Source: Algibacillus agarilyticus (lineage in GTDB: Bacteria; Pseudomonadota; Gammaproteobacteria; Enterobacterales; Alteromonadaceae). From it: 64,000 bases of DNA. The stretch spans positions 1 to 64,000 of the forward strand of contig NZ_QMED01000004.1 of assembly GCF_003286125.1 (NCBI RefSeq). The letters run 5' to 3'. The translations under genes were made by a program, and so were the position numbers. Of the stretch, positions 9,633 through 19,714 are shown piece by piece. The stretch's first letter is position 1; each line of letters opens with the position of its first letter. The notes beneath the pieces were generated by a model, which saw only the letters and a program-made list of their open reading frames with translations, was not told the DNA's origin and searched no databases.

Positions 9633-10487
9633 CTATTGTCGAGCTAATCTTAACCAATCAAAGTTGACGGCATGCGTAGAACGTATTGGATTAATGTCCA
9701 AGCCGCCTCTGCGTGTATAACGTGCATAAACGGTTAAGTTAGCTAACTCAAAATGTCGAGTAAGATCACAAAATATCCGCTCTACACAATGCTCATGAAA
9801 TTCGTTATGCCCACGAAATGACACTAAATATTTTAGTAGGGATTCATGACAAATCGGTGTTCCAGAATATTGAATAATGACACTGGCCCAGTCAGGTTGG
9901 CCGGTTACTAAACAATTTGATTTGAGTAAATCACTAGCAAGTATTTCTGTCACATTCGTTAAGGCTTTGTTTGGTGCTTTTTTTAACAACAACGGGTTGT
10001 AATCAAAATCATTAATTTCAATATCTAATTGATCAATTGATATGCCGGGTGTTTCTACTAAGCCTTTTTTTGCGTAGTCAGACAATGAATAAAATGTCAC
10101 GCTTACAGGCGCACCAGAGCAAGATGATAAATCATGCTCAATAATACTGATGATACGATCTTGGGTTTCATAACGCATCTGGTTAAAACTGTTTAAATAT
10201 AATTTAAACGACTTAGACTCTATCAAGTTTTCCGAATCATGATCGAAATAAAATTCAGCTATCGCCACTTGAGGTTTGCCTTTTGAGTTTAACCACGAAA
10301 CTTCATAACCTGTCCAGATATCGGTTCCAACAAAAGGTAATTGCGTTTGTGATGATAAACCAAGTGCTTCACGGGTTAAAGAACGCGGTACAGTGTCTAA
10401 TAAATCAGCATCGTAGTTTGATTTATAGTCAGATTGCTTACCTAAAGAAAGTTGTTGCAGTAAATCACTTGTTTTGTTTTCTGACAT
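9633..10487 (-). CDS. queF: NADPH-dependent 7-cyano-7-deazaguanine reductase QueF
   Basis: The 284-aa protein is the long (YqcD-type) QueF. The NADPH-binding motif ESKSFKLYLNSFNQ spans residues 90-103. The catalytic cysteine Cys192 lies in SNCLVTGQPDW, followed by the general acid Asp199. QueF reduces the nitrile of preQ0 to preQ1 in queuosine synthesis. Two more queuosine genes, queE and queC, lie 20 kb away in this window. It is divergent from syd, the arrangement also found in E. coli. Confidence 0.95.
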   Translation of the reverse strand: MSENKTSDLLQQLSLGKQSDYKSNYDADLLDTVPRSLTREALGLSSQTQLPFVGTDIWTGYEVSWLNSKGKPQVAIAEFYFDHDSENLIESKSFKLYLNSFNQMRYETQDRIISIIEHDLSSCSGAPVSVTFYSLSDYAKKGLVETPGISIDQLDIEINDFDYNPLLLKKAPNKALTNVTEILASDLLKSNCLVTGQPDWASVIIQYSGTPICHESLLKYLVSFRGHNEFHEHCVERIFCDLTRHFELANLTVYARYTRRGGLDINPIRSTHAVNFDWLRLARQ

Positions 10488-10539
10488 CGGGCTTAATATT
10501 GATTAATAAAAAAATGTAGTTTAAGCGAAATAAAATCAA

Positions 10540-11094
10540 ATGTCCGAAGCAGTAAAAGAAAATTTAGAAAAATTTACCCAACAATATATGCGCCAATTTA
10601 AAACACTTCATGGCACATTACCTTTAATTGAACATGACCCCCATTTTAGCAGCCCTTGTGAAGTCGAAAAAGTAAACGCTGAAGGCCTTATTCATTGGCA
10701 ACCGGTTGCTAAACCGCACAATGCAAAATTTGCTGATTTTAAAAGCGCATTAAATATTGATTTACATCCGAGCATTATTGCTTTTTATAGTACGCAATAT
10801 TGTAATAATATACCTGCTACATACGAAGAAAATTGGTTAGAATTACTGCAACCTTGGAGTGAAGACGACGACCAGAATTTACAGCAAAACTTGCTTGCTC
10901 ATGCAATGATGAAGCAAAAATTAAAGCAACCATTGACTTTTTTTATTGCCGTAACAGACGATGACTCATTGATGATTTCAATATTAAACGAAACGGGTGA
11001 AGTCGTGCTTGAGCCTGTTGGTAAACCACACTCTAAGGTGCTAGCTAATAATTTAGCCGATTTTATCGCTAAATTAGACCCTATCGTAATTTGA
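10540..11094 (+). CDS. syd: SecY-interacting protein Syd
   Basis: The 184-aa protein matches Syd in length and in conserved segments: an N-terminal FTQQYMRQF, EVEKVNAEGLIHWQPV in the first third, and the end LEPVGKPHSKVLANNLADFI. Syd is a peripheral inner-membrane protein that binds SecY and may remove badly assembled translocons. The queF/syd divergent neighbourhood supports the call. Confidence 0.9.
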   Translation: MSEAVKENLEKFTQQYMRQFKTLHGTLPLIEHDPHFSSPCEVEKVNAEGLIHWQPVAKPHNAKFADFKSALNIDLHPSIIAFYSTQYCNNIPATYEENWLELLQPWSEDDDQNLQQNLLAHAMMKQKLKQPLTFFIAVTDDDSLMISILNETGEVVLEPVGKPHSKVLANNLADFIAKLDPIVI

Positions 11095-11119
11095 TAAAGA
11101 AGAGTCTATTTGATTTATT

Positions 11120-11151
11120 GCTAATGAATAACGTTTTATTTATTCATTAGC
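11120..11151. terminator. Bidirectional terminator between syd and the 98-aa gene
   Basis: GCTAATGAATA at 11120-11130 pairs perfectly with TATTCATTAGC at 11141-11151 around a 10-base loop. It sits between convergent genes and overlaps the last codons of the minus-strand gene. Confidence 0.6.
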
Positions 11152-11432
11152 GATTGAAATTGTTCATGAAGTGTTTTTACTTGGGCTTCCAGAATCTCGA
11201 CTCTTTTTTCAAGTGGTTGTGGTGGTTCGACTTTCTCTTTTACTTGAGGTGGCGTAGCCATATTTTGATATTGAGTAACATATGCTTCAGGGTCAACTTT
11301 ATAAGTACTTATTTCACGAGTAATAAAAGGTAAGGGGATCCGAGTACCTACTTTTGACTTAATTGTGGCCACTGACACCATTTTATTATCTTTATGTAAA
11401 TTGACGATAGCGCTTTTTAAAAGGTGATCCAT
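11136..11432 (-). CDS. Small conserved-type hypothetical protein with C-terminal coiled coil
   Basis: I do not recognise this 98-aa protein. Residues 1-50 look like a small helical domain (LLKSAIVNLHKDN followed by VSVATIKSKVGTRIPLPFIT), which could be a winged-helix or DNA-binding fold. A proline-rich linker (PPQVKEKVEPPQPL) follows. The end is a short coiled coil (EKRVEILEAQVKTLHEQFQSL). It has no signal peptide. It is convergent with syd and divergent from trmO. Coding character and the terminator at its end suggest a real gene. Confidence 0.6.
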   Translation of the reverse strand: MDHLLKSAIVNLHKDNKMVSVATIKSKVGTRIPLPFITREISTYKVDPEAYVTQYQNMATPPQVKEKVEPPQPLEKRVEILEAQVKTLHEQFQSLMNK

Positions 11433-11503
11433 TAAGTTTGTCTAATTTGAATTAATTATTATTTAATTTTATCACAATATTATCAATCAGGTGTTTAATA
11501 AAT

Positions 11504-12223
11504 ATGGATTCTAAACCACGCTATGAATTTAATAGTATTGGCTATGTTCAATCACTCTATAAAGAAAAATTCGCAGTCCCCAGACAACCCAATATAATCA
11601 CGCAAGCACAATGTCAGATTATTTTATCACCTGAGTTTGCCAATGAAGACTCTATTAAAGGGCTTGCTGATTTCAGCCATATTTGGGTGCAATTTGTTTT
11701 TAATCAAAACGAACCTGGGAAATGGCATTATTTGGTTAGGCCACCTCGATTAGGGGGTAATAAAAAAATTGGCGTATATGCTTCGCGCTCGCCATTTAGA
11801 CCCAACCCCATTGGTTTATCGGCCGTTGAATATTTAGGACACAGTATTATTAATAATCAAATTGTGCTTAATATTAAAGGAGGGGACTTTGTTAATGGGA
11901 CGCCCGTAATCGATATTAAACCCTATATAAAATATGTCGATTGCATACCTAAAGCGAGCAGTGGGTTTGCCCAAGCTGAGCCTCAGAGCACGATAGCCGG
12001 TGTGACATACACTGAATTGGCACAGAGACAAAAGAACAAAATTGATAAACCGATTATTGATTTTATAGAGGCTGTTTTAATGCAAGATCCTCGACCCGCG
12101 TATAAAAAAAACAAACTCGATACCAAAGTATACTCGGTTAAAATAGGCGATTTTGATGTTCGGTTTGAAGTGATAAAAGACGTGGTAAAAATAAGGGAAT
12201 TTGAAAAGGCTGACTTAAGTTAA
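11504..12223 (+). CDS. trmO: tRNA (N6-threonylcarbamoyladenosine(37)-N6)-methyltransferase TrmO
   Basis: The 239-aa protein is of the TsaA/TrmO family. Hallmarks are the start YEFNSIGYVQSLYKEKFAVP, the segment DFSHIWVQFVF, and SRSPFRPNPIGLSAVEY, which belongs to the S-adenosylmethionine-binding beta-barrel. IKGGDFVNGTPVIDIKPYIKY follows. The C-terminal extension (residues 160-239) matches the two-domain E. coli form. It N6-methylates t6A37 in threonine tRNA. A good ribosome site (AGGTG) precedes the ATG. Confidence 0.92.
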   Translation: MDSKPRYEFNSIGYVQSLYKEKFAVPRQPNIITQAQCQIILSPEFANEDSIKGLADFSHIWVQFVFNQNEPGKWHYLVRPPRLGGNKKIGVYASRSPFRPNPIGLSAVEYLGHSIINNQIVLNIKGGDFVNGTPVIDIKPYIKYVDCIPKASSGFAQAEPQSTIAGVTYTELAQRQKNKIDKPIIDFIEAVLMQDPRPAYKKNKLDTKVYSVKIGDFDVRFEVIKDVVKIREFEKADLS

Positions 12224-12237
12224 GTGCAGCCTTTTCA
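12202..12237 (+). terminator. Terminator overlapping the end of trmO
   Basis: TGAAAAGGCTG (12202-12212) pairs with CAGCCTTTTCA (12227-12237). The loop is itself palindromic (ACTTAA G TTAAGT). The stem includes the last trmO codons and stop. Confidence 0.6.
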
Positions 12238-12281
12238 ATGATTATAAAAATGCTTACTAAAATCTATTTACGAATTATAAA

Positions 12282-13565
12282 TTATAAATTATAACCGCGT
12301 TCGTCATGACTGACTAAATCAAGACCTTTAATTTCATCTTCATGATCTACTCTTATTCCGCCCGTTAATAAACCAACAAGCTTAAGAATAATAAACGTAA
12401 CAACCGCGGTATAAAGTCCTGTTGCTAAAACACCAATAGCTTGAACCGTTACTTGTTCAGATATTGACGTTATGCCATCGGCAAAGCCATAGCCACTAAA
12501 CAAACCTAATTCTGTTGAAGCAAATACGCCCGCAAATAAAGTACCAATGATCCCACCTACACCATGCACAGGGAAAACATCTAATGAATCATCAATTTTC
12601 CATTTTTGCTTAATTAATACCGTTGCATAAAAACAAATGACACCGGCGCTTAAGCCAATAATTAATGCACCGGCAGGACCCACAAAACCCGAAGCTGGCG
12701 TGATTGTACCTAACCCTGCAACCATACCCGTAACAATGCCTAATACCGACGGTTTACCATGTTTTAACCACTCCATCATCATCCAAGCAAGTGATCCTGC
12801 CGCCGCTGAAATGTGTGTAACGGTAATCGCCATGGCTGCATCACCATTAGCCGCTAATGCAGATCCCCCGTTAAAGCCAAACCAGCCAACCCATAACATA
12901 CCGGCACCAATAACCGTCATTGTTAAATTATGAGGCATCATTGCAGAACTTGGGTAACCGTGACGATTTTTTATAACGATTGCCGCTACTAATGCGGCAA
13001 CACCGGCTGTAACATGCACAACTGTACCACCGGCAAAATCCAGTAACCCCATTTGAGCAAGCCATCCGCCGCCCCAAACCCAATGGCATATAGGAAAATA
13101 AACTAAAATTAACCAAGCTGCACTAAATAGTATAACGGCAGAAAATTTCATTCGTTCAGCAAAAGCACCTACAATTAACGCGGGGGTAATAATGGCAAAT
13201 GTCATTTGAAAAATGAAAAATAAGGGTTCAGGGATTGTGCCGGCGAGAGTATCTCGTGTAACACCCGACATAAAGGCTTTACTAAAGTCACCAATAAAAG
13301 CATTACCTTCACTAAATGATAAACTATAACCAAAGCTTAACCAGATAATTGAAGCTACACAGGCAATCGCAAAACATTGCATCAAAACAGACAGCACATT
13401 TTTAGAGCGAACCAAGCCACCATAAAATAAAGCTAATCCAGGCAAAGTCATAAATAATACAAGCGCAGTCGATGCTAATATCCAACTCGTGTCACCTGAA
13501 TTTAATTCATCAGCAAAAGCGCTGAAAGATAAAAGAGTGGCCAATAGACCCATAAAAAACTTCAT
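12282..13565 (-). CDS. amtB: Ammonium transporter AmtB
   Basis: The 427-aa protein starts with a cleavable signal peptide (KFFMGLLATLLSFSAFA) and then eleven hydrophobic segments. Amt signatures are visible: LFYGGLVRSKN, the DFAGGTVVHVTAGVAALVAA segment with the first pore histidine, and VHGVGGIIGTLFAG with the second. It conducts ammonia/ammonium across the inner membrane. The start at 13565 is chosen because ATG there follows AGAGGT and begins the signal peptide; longer reading would overlap glnK. It lies 13 bp after glnK, the standard glnK-amtB operon in which GlnK plugs the channel when nitrogen is sufficient. Confidence 0.95.
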   Translation of the reverse strand: MKFFMGLLATLLSFSAFADELNSGDTSWILASTALVLFMTLPGLALFYGGLVRSKNVLSVLMQCFAIACVASIIWLSFGYSLSFSEGNAFIGDFSKAFMSGVTRDTLAGTIPEPLFFIFQMTFAIITPALIVGAFAERMKFSAVILFSAAWLILVYFPICHWVWGGGWLAQMGLLDFAGGTVVHVTAGVAALVAAIVIKNRHGYPSSAMMPHNLTMTVIGAGMLWVGWFGFNGGSALAANGDAAMAITVTHISAAAGSLAWMMMEWLKHGKPSVLGIVTGMVAGLGTITPASGFVGPAGALIIGLSAGVICFYATVLIKQKWKIDDSLDVFPVHGVGGIIGTLFAGVFASTELGLFSGYGFADGITSISEQVTVQAIGVLATGLYTAVVTFIILKLVGLLTGGIRVDHEDEIKGLDLVSHDERGYNL

Positions 13566-13578
13566 TTTAACCTCTAAA

Positions 13579-13917
13579 TTATAAAGCTTCGTTACCTGAT
13601 TCTGCAGTACGAATTCGAATTGCTTGTTCGAGCGTTGTGACAAATATTTTACCATCGCCAATGGTACTGCTATTAGCAGCACCAATAATCGCTTCAATGA
13701 CTTGATCGACAATATCACCTGACACCGCAATCTCTAGTTTTGTTTTCGGCACGAAATCAATGGTATATTCTGCACCTCGGTAAAGTTCAACATGACCACG
13801 CTGTCTGCCAAAACCTTTAACCTCAGTTACAGTAATACCTTTGATATCGATTTCTGATAACGCCTCTCTTACCTCATCTAATTTATGGGGTTTGATAATG
13901 GCCGTTATTAATTTCAT
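13579..13917 (-). CDS. glnK: Nitrogen regulatory protein PII (GlnK type)
   Basis: The 112-aa protein begins MKLITAIIKPHKLDEVREAL, the classic PII start. The T-loop sequence is YRGAEYTIDFVPKTK with the uridylylation tyrosine at about residue 51. GDGKIFVTTLEQAIRIRT is the C-terminal signature. It signals nitrogen and energy state by binding ATP/ADP and 2-oxoglutarate and gates AmtB. ATG at 13917 with AGAGG is preferred over an upstream in-frame ATG. I found no convincing sigma-54 or NtrC site in the 240 bp upstream, though such control is usual. Confidence 0.93.
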   Translation of the reverse strand: MKLITAIIKPHKLDEVREALSEIDIKGITVTEVKGFGRQRGHVELYRGAEYTIDFVPKTKLEIAVSGDIVDQVIEAIIGAANSSTIGDGKIFVTTLEQAIRIRTAESGNEAL

Positions 13918-14179
13918 GGCTAACCTCTTTGTTAACAATAATGTTATTGGAAATTTTATTCTTAGATGCTCTAAATCAATAAGTTATAGAGCAATTGAAA
14001 TTATAGCTTGTCTAGCTAATTTCAGATTTTCATTATATTTTCTATAAAAAATATCTGAGGGCGCCACTTCAACACATAAGAAAATTTCTATCAAGTACAA
14101 AGTTAATGAAACGTTAAAAACGTAATTTACAATTGAGATTGACTTGTTGGTATAACACAACAAAAGGATTTAAGGTTGA

Positions 14180-16108
14180 TTAATGATCGCGATGCACATT
14201 AATTCGGTTTCCTTTTCTACTGGCTTGGAGTAATGCATGATCGGCTCTGGCTAAAAGCTGATCAAATGTTTCTTTTGGATGGGCAGATGCGATACCTAAT
14301 GAGATTGTTACATTATGAAACGTATCATTATAAGCCATTGTCGATTGATCAACTAAAACTCTAATTTGTTCAGCTAATTTTTTACTTTTTTCAATCCGAG
14401 TATTGGGTAAACAAATAATAAACTCTTCATTACCCCAACGACCTAAAGTGTAATTATTTTTATTTTCTTTGATTAATATATGGGCGACATTTTTTAATAT
14501 AGTATCGCCACAAGCAAAACCATTATCGTCGACCAAATCTTGAAATTTATCTAAACTTAATAAAATAACCGTATAAGGGATAAACTTAACTTGAGTTTCA
14601 TTTGAAGCTTGCCGAAGAAATTTGGTGATATAACGATGACTATACAAACCAGTCAATGAATCATGGTTATTAACTTCATTTGAGGTTTCGAGCTTTTTCT
14701 CAAGATTAATGATTCGATTTTGCAAGCAGACAATTTTTCTATTATTTTTAATTCGACTATTTGATAGATACAAAATTAAAACGATAAAAATAGCAAAAGC
14801 TATATAAGTATATTTTAGTTGGTAAGAAAGTAATATTTGGGCATTTTTAGCCATCGATAATTCTTTTTCGGCTAAAAATAACTCAATGTTTTTAACCTGA
14901 TAGTTAAAGATGGCATTTTCATCAGTAGGTTGATTTAATTTGAGTTGCGTATTCGAAAATTCTAGTGGTTTTTCTAAGTTTAATTTAGTCGAAATCACGG
15001 TGTTTATTTGCTGCAATCGTTTTGAAAGTTTGGGTAATCGATACAATGAATGGCTTGATATTAATAATTTCAGTTTTGTTAACGCTTCAGACTTTATTTG
15101 TTGACCAGTCAAATGGGTGAGTTCGAAAAAAGTAATCTGATTAATCAACAAGCCGGTTTTACTATCGATAGTCAAAAATAAATTTTTAGCACGTTCAGCC
15201 CAACGCTTAGCAGAATCAGTTAATTCGAGGTATATACTTAATTGGGCCGCTTGTTCCATTAATATTGCTAAATAAGGCAAATCGTTTACTCGTCCGACGA
15301 TGGTTCTAAAAGATTCAATCGCACTAATAGCATCATTAAAATAGCCAATTTTAGATTTACACGTGGCATAAGATAATAACCAACTTGCATATATTTCAGG
15401 ATCATCAAGGTGTGAATGAGCTTCAATTGATTTAAGTAGGGCTAATGCGGCTTGTAAATTTGCAGTATCGATTAAAATATTAGCCGTATTAATGATCAAT
15501 TTAACTTGTTGTTTATTTAAGGTATCTTGCTCAATGTTTGTTAAATTAATTTGGCTAAAAGAGCTAAAGATGATGGCGAGCGCCTTTTCATTATAACCTT
15601 GTGTAATGAATGACTCAGCCAAAGTATTAACGGCAGGTAGAGTGTTATTACTACTTGATGAAGAAGGAGCAGTCTTAGTGATATATTCTAACAATAATTT
15701 ATCAGCTTTAATAAAGTGACTATCCGCACTGTATAATTTGGCTAACAAAATTATATTTGTTTGGTATATACGAGCATCAACCTTAATTAAAGCATGTGAC
15801 AAATTTGTTTGTATTAAATTATTGAGGTTTTTAAAATTACCATAACGATACAACGCTAATGCATAGAGTGTTCTAAATTGAATATAAGCTAAGTCATTAA
15901 CATCATCTATTATAATTTGCTCTGCCAGTTGTACTGCAACAGAAGGTTGCTCAATGCTATATTTATCAAGTAGTTGTATAAAAGGCTGATAATGATGATT
16001 AGCGACATCATTTTTTAATTCATCAATTGTACTTTGTTCGAGGGCACTTAGATTTAGCGCAAATAAAGAAAGAAATAAGAAGCAAAATAATTTGAATCTA
16101 AAAGCCAT
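14180..16108 (-). CDS. TPR-like sensor with C-terminal GGDEF domain (atypical GNEEF)
   Basis: The 642-aa protein has a signal peptide (MAFRFKLFCFLFLSLFALNLSA) and a periplasmic helical-repeat (TPR-like) region over residues 25-400. One membrane segment (YTYIAFAIFIVLILYLS) is near 430-450, then a short coiled coil, then GGDEF. The signature reads GNEEF (about 559-563) in RWGNEEFIICLP: the second glycine is replaced by asparagine. No RxxD inhibitory site is present (YTLGRWGNEEF). Activity is therefore uncertain. The start is placed at the third in-frame ATG (16108), which has AAGGAT 8 bases upstream and begins the signal peptide. It is a single gene. Confidence 0.82.
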   Translation of the reverse strand: MAFRFKLFCFLFLSLFALNLSALEQSTIDELKNDVANHHYQPFIQLLDKYSIEQPSVAVQLAEQIIIDDVNDLAYIQFRTLYALALYRYGNFKNLNNLIQTNLSHALIKVDARIYQTNIILLAKLYSADSHFIKADKLLLEYITKTAPSSSSSNNTLPAVNTLAESFITQGYNEKALAIIFSSFSQINLTNIEQDTLNKQQVKLIINTANILIDTANLQAALALLKSIEAHSHLDDPEIYASWLLSYATCKSKIGYFNDAISAIESFRTIVGRVNDLPYLAILMEQAAQLSIYLELTDSAKRWAERAKNLFLTIDSKTGLLINQITFFELTHLTGQQIKSEALTKLKLLISSHSLYRLPKLSKRLQQINTVISTKLNLEKPLEFSNTQLKLNQPTDENAIFNYQVKNIELFLAEKELSMAKNAQILLSYQLKYTYIAFAIFIVLILYLSNSRIKNNRKIVCLQNRIINLEKKLETSNEVNNHDSLTGLYSHRYITKFLRQASNETQVKFIPYTVILLSLDKFQDLVDDNGFACGDTILKNVAHILIKENKNNYTLGRWGNEEFIICLPNTRIEKSKKLAEQIRVLVDQSTMAYNDTFHNVTISLGIASAHPKETFDQLLARADHALLQASRKGNRINVHRDH

Positions 16109-16178
16109 AGATATCATCCTTAACATACGATGAACTATTAGATGGATACAACAATCGTTAAATTAATAATATAAAACG

Positions 16179-16203
16179 ATATCCGATACGGTGTACCGGA
16201 TAT
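16179..16203 (-). terminator. Terminator after cspD
   Basis: ATATCCG (16179-16185) pairs with CGGATAT (16197-16203), with further partial pairing inside. On the minus strand it lies 14 bp after the cspD stop and is followed by a T-rich stretch. Confidence 0.5.
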
Positions 16204-16216
16204 ATACTAACTAAAA

Positions 16217-16438
16217 TTATTTAACTTGTCCTGGTATTTTAATATTAGTTGCGTGCATTCCCTTTGGACCCTCAGTTAATTCGAATTCAACATCTTGACC
16301 CGCCTTTAGTGTGCGGTATCCATCCATCGTAATAGTTGAATAATGTGCAAAAATGTCTTCATTTTCTGTTGTACTATCAGGAACAATAAACCCAAAACCT
16401 TTGGCATTATTGAACCACTTAACTTTACCGGTAGCCAT
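16217..16438 (-). CDS. cspD: Cold-shock domain protein CspD
   Basis: The 73-aa single cold-shock domain has both RNA-binding motifs, KGFGFI and DIFAHYS. Its start is MATGKVKWFNNAKGFGF. The extended C-terminal tail and its place divergent from clpS-clpA identify it as CspD, a nucleic-acid-binding inhibitor of replication in stationary phase in E. coli, rather than CspA. Its upstream region carries a short CGTCAA/TTGACG hairpin. Confidence 0.9.
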   Translation of the reverse strand: MATGKVKWFNNAKGFGFIVPDSTTENEDIFAHYSTITMDGYRTLKAGQDVEFELTEGPKGMHATNIKIPGQVK

Positions 16439-16627
16439 ACTTCTTTTCCTTTGGTTTTTTAAAAATTTAGAACCCGCAGTTGAATTTTCTGTCGGAACCT
16501 ACATATTTAACTTTAGATAATATTTAACATGCGTCAAGTTTTTTGACGTAAAATGTTGGATGAATAAAATACGCGTTATTTACATTTTTTTTTACCCATT
16601 CACTACGAGTGAGACTATAGTTAAGTT

Positions 16628-16945
16628 ATGAGTTATAAAGATTCGGGTACAATCGCAGATAAACAGATTAGTTCTGAAAAACAAGCGATTAAACCACCAC
16701 CAATGTACAAAGTACTGCTAAATAATGATGATTACACGCCGATGGATTTTGTCGTAGATGTATTAATGAAATTTTTTAGAGTTGATGAAGAAAAAGCGAC
16801 GCAAATAATGCTCGCTGTTCATTATGAAGGTAAGGGGGTGTGTGGAGTTTTTACAGCAGAAATTGCCGAGACCAAAGTTGCACAAGTTAGGGAATATGCA
16901 AGAGAGAATCAACACCCGCTATTGTGCACAATGGAAGAAGCATAG
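16628..16945 (+). CDS. clpS: ClpAP adaptor protein ClpS
   Basis: The 105-aa protein has a variable N-terminus and then [21 protein letters not shown], the N-end-rule substrate pocket of ClpS ([10 protein letters not shown]). [20 protein letters not shown] follows. It delivers N-degron proteins to ClpAP. It is followed after 30 bp by clpA; the operon order is standard. Confidence 0.95.
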   Translation: MSYKDSGTIADKQISSEKQAIKPPPMYKVLLNNDDYTPMDFVVDVLMKFFRVDEEKATQIMLAVHYEGKGVCGVFTAEIAETKVAQVREYARENQHPLLCTMEEA

Positions 16946-16975
16946 TATTTTTTTATTCGTTGTTGGAGTATAAGT

Positions 16976-19246
16976 ATGCTTAATAAAGATTTAGAACAAA
17001 CATTAAACGATGCTTTTCGTAATGCACGAGCTGAACGCCACGAGTTTATGACAGTTGAACATCTACTGTTAGCGTTAATTGACAATCCAGCTGCATTATC
17101 CGCGTTATCCGCATGTAGTGCTCCAAAAGAAAAATTACAAAGTGAATTATCAGAGTTCATTTCTCAAACTACACCCTTAATTCCTGAAGATGATCTAGAA
17201 AGAGAAACTCAGCCCACGCTTGGTTTTCAACGTGTTCTGCAACGCGCCGTTTTTCACGTTCAATCATCTGGCAAGCAAGAAGTAACAGGGGCGAATGTAC
17301 TTGTTGCCATATTTAGTGAACAAGAATCTCATGCTGTTTTTTTATTAAAAAAATCAGACATCTCTCGACTCGACATCGTTAACTTTATATCTCATGGTAT
17401 CTCACGAAATAGTACCGACGATAGTAACGCCTTTAATTCCGACAATATCAATGAAGCTCAAGTAGAAGGTGAGCAAGAAAGCACACTAAAAAACTATGCT
17501 AGTGATCTAAATGAACAAGCCCGTAATGGCAAAATTGATCCGCTTATTGGTCGAGACCAAGAAGTTGAACGCACCATACAAGTGTTGTGTCGCCGTCGTA
17601 AAAATAATCCACTATTAGTGGGGGAAGCGGGTGTGGGCAAAACAGCCATTGCCGAAGGCTTGGCTTATCGTATTGTTAATGAAGAAGTGCCAGAAGTTAT
17701 TTTAAATTCAACGATCTATTCACTTGATATGGGGTCTTTACTAGCGGGGACAAAATACAGAGGCGATTTTGAAAAACGCTTTAAAGCGATCTTAAAAGAA
17801 TTAGAAGAAGATGAAGGGGCTATTTTATTTATTGATGAAATTCATACCATTATTGGTGCCGGAGCCGCATCGGGTGGCGTTATGGATGCGTCTAATTTAT
17901 TAAAACCCCTTTTATCTGGTGGCAAAGTCAAATGTATTGGCTCAACGACGTATTCTGAATTCCAAGGTATATTTGAAAAAGATCGAGCGTTAGTTCGACG
18001 CTTTCAAAAAATCGATATTTTAGAGCCGTCGGTTGATGATACAACTAAAATTTTACATGGTCTTAAATCGCGCTATGAAGAGCATCATGGTATTCGCTAT
18101 ACCAATAAAGCGATCCGTGCCGCCGCCGTGTTATCTGAAAAATATATTAATGAAAGACACTTACCTGATAAAGCCATTGATGTCATCGATGAAGCCGGCG
18201 CTGAACAACGTTTGTTAGCGGCTAGCAAGCGCAAAAAAACAGTTGGTGTGAGTGATATAGAACATATCATTGCAAAAATGGCCCGCATCCCAGAAAAATC
18301 GGTCTCTTCAACTGATAGAGATGTACTTAAAAATATCTCTCGCAACCTGAAAATGATGGTATTTGGACAAGATCCGGCTATTGATACACTTTCGTCAGCG
18401 ATTAGGTTATCACGTTCAGGTTTAGCTAATGAAAATAAACCTATTGGTAGTTTCTTATTTGCGGGTCCCACTGGTGTAGGTAAAACCGAAATAACGCAAC
18501 AATTGGCTAAAATTTTAAACCTCGAATTAGTGCGAATTGATATGTCTGAGTATATGGAAAGACATGCGGTTTCTCGATTAATCGGTGCGCCTCCAGGTTA
18601 TGTTGGATACGAACAAGGCGGTCTATTAACCGACTCTGTTATAAAGCATCCGCATTGTGTTGTTTTATTGGATGAGATTGAAAAAGCCCATCCAGATGTA
18701 TTTAACTTGTTATTACAAGTAATGGATCACGGCACGTTAACGGATAATAATGGTCGAAAAGCCGATTTTCGTAATGTTGTGTTAGTCATGACAACTAACG
18801 CGGGTGTCCATGTAACGTCGAGAAAATCAATTGGTTTTAATCATCAAGATCATAGCTCAGATGCAATGGAAGAAATTAACCGAACGTTTGCACCTGAATT
18901 TAGAAACCGTCTTGATAACACGATTTGGTTTAACCATTTATCACCAGAGATTATTGTACAAGTCGTTGATAAATTTATTGCTGAGTTAGAAACACAACTT
19001 GATAATAAAGGAGTTACGTTGGAGCTTAGAAGTGATGCACGTGAATGGTTAGCTAACAAGGGGTATGATAAAGCGATGGGGGCAAGACCGATGTCTCGTG
19101 TCATACAAGAGCATCTTAAAAAGCCACTCGCACATGAACTCCTTTTTGGTACTTTAGTTAAAGGCGGTAATGTTATCGTATCAGTTAACGGCGATGAACT
19201 TGATTTTACTTACGAAACTGAAAAATCAACAGCAGATGCTCATTAA
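16976..19246 (+). CDS. clpA: ATP-dependent Clp protease ATPase subunit ClpA
   Basis: At 756 aa this has full ClpA length. An N-domain binds ClpS (residues 1-140). AAA+ module 1 has Walker [15 protein letters not shown] and Walker [13 protein letters not shown]. Module 2 has Walker [12 protein letters not shown] and the sensor/arginine-finger segment [24 protein letters not shown]. It unfolds substrates for ClpP in the cytosol. A strong GGAG ribosome site precedes the start. There is no sign of frameshift or truncation. Confidence 0.96.
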   Translation: MLNKDLEQTLNDAFRNARAERHEFMTVEHLLLALIDNPAALSALSACSAPKEKLQSELSEFISQTTPLIPEDDLERETQPTLGFQRVLQRAVFHVQSSGKQEVTGANVLVAIFSEQESHAVFLLKKSDISRLDIVNFISHGISRNSTDDSNAFNSDNINEAQVEGEQESTLKNYASDLNEQARNGKIDPLIGRDQEVERTIQVLCRRRKNNPLLVGEAGVGKTAIAEGLAYRIVNEEVPEVILNSTIYSLDMGSLLAGTKYRGDFEKRFKAILKELEEDEGAILFIDEIHTIIGAGAASGGVMDASNLLKPLLSGGKVKCIGSTTYSEFQGIFEKDRALVRRFQKIDILEPSVDDTTKILHGLKSRYEEHHGIRYTNKAIRAAAVLSEKYINERHLPDKAIDVIDEAGAEQRLLAASKRKKTVGVSDIEHIIAKMARIPEKSVSSTDRDVLKNISRNLKMMVFGQDPAIDTLSSAIRLSRSGLANENKPIGSFLFAGPTGVGKTEITQQLAKILNLELVRIDMSEYMERHAVSRLIGAPPGYVGYEQGGLLTDSVIKHPHCVVLLDEIEKAHPDVFNLLLQVMDHGTLTDNNGRKADFRNVVLVMTTNAGVHVTSRKSIGFNHQDHSSDAMEEINRTFAPEFRNRLDNTIWFNHLSPEIIVQVVDKFIAELETQLDNKGVTLELRSDAREWLANKGYDKAMGARPMSRVIQEHLKKPLAHELLFGTLVKGGNVIVSVNGDELDFTYETEKSTADAH

Positions 19247-19458
19247 GCTATAAAGGATGTGATTTATATAACCTTGTTTTGCATATACTAAGGCTAAAAT
19301 ATTTTATATTTATGTTTCAACGTTTTAACTTAAATGACAGCAAAATGACAAGATTATTAAAAAATCATCCTTGCAACCCAGCCATTGTTCTCCTAATTTT
19401 ATAAACGGAGTCGTTAATAGTAGCGGCTTTGTTTAAGAAAAAGACTAAGGGGTAGTCA

Positions 19459-19638
19459 ATGAAAAGACAAAAAAGAGATCGTTTAGAAAGAGCGCATTCT
19501 AAAGGTTATCAGGCAGGTGTATATGGTAAAAATAAAGAAACGTGTCCATATCAAAGTGTTGATTCAAAATCCCAATGGTTAGGCGGTTGGCGAGCCGCAA
19601 TGGAGGATAGGGCTGACGGCTTTATTAATACAAAATAA
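19459..19638 (+). CDS. rmf: Ribosome modulation factor
   Basis: This small gene encodes 59 residues: MKRQKRDRLERAHSKGYQAG, then K.KETCPYQS and SQWLGGWRAAMEDR. That is an almost textbook Rmf (E. coli 55 aa), which dimerises 70S ribosomes to 100S in stationary phase. The ribosome site AAGGGG is well placed. Its position next to fabA and a Lon-like protease gene, as in E. coli (rmf/fabA/ycbZ), confirms the identity. The 212 bp between clpA and rmf hold only its promoter region. Confidence 0.95.
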   Translation: MKRQKRDRLERAHSKGYQAGVYGKNKETCPYQSVDSKSQWLGGWRAAMEDRADGFINTK

Positions 19639-19663
19639 TAAAAGTGCTAACAACATAATGCAA

Positions 19664-19685
19664 AAAGCCCCTATAAAGGGGCTTT
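19664..19685. terminator. Bidirectional terminator between rmf and fabA
   Basis: AAAGCCCC (19664-19671) pairs with GGGGCTTT (19678-19685), with A-rich and T-rich flanks. It separates the convergent rmf and fabA genes. Confidence 0.85.
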
Positions 19686-19714
19686 GTTCTTTATAAGCGA
19701 TTAAACTTATACAA

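Noticed and set aside
13918-14179. Sigma-54 promoter or NtrC sites for glnK-amtB
   Set aside because: No TGGCAC-N5-TTGC match or TGCACC...GGTGCA site was found; the nearest GC-rich segment does not fit the spacing.
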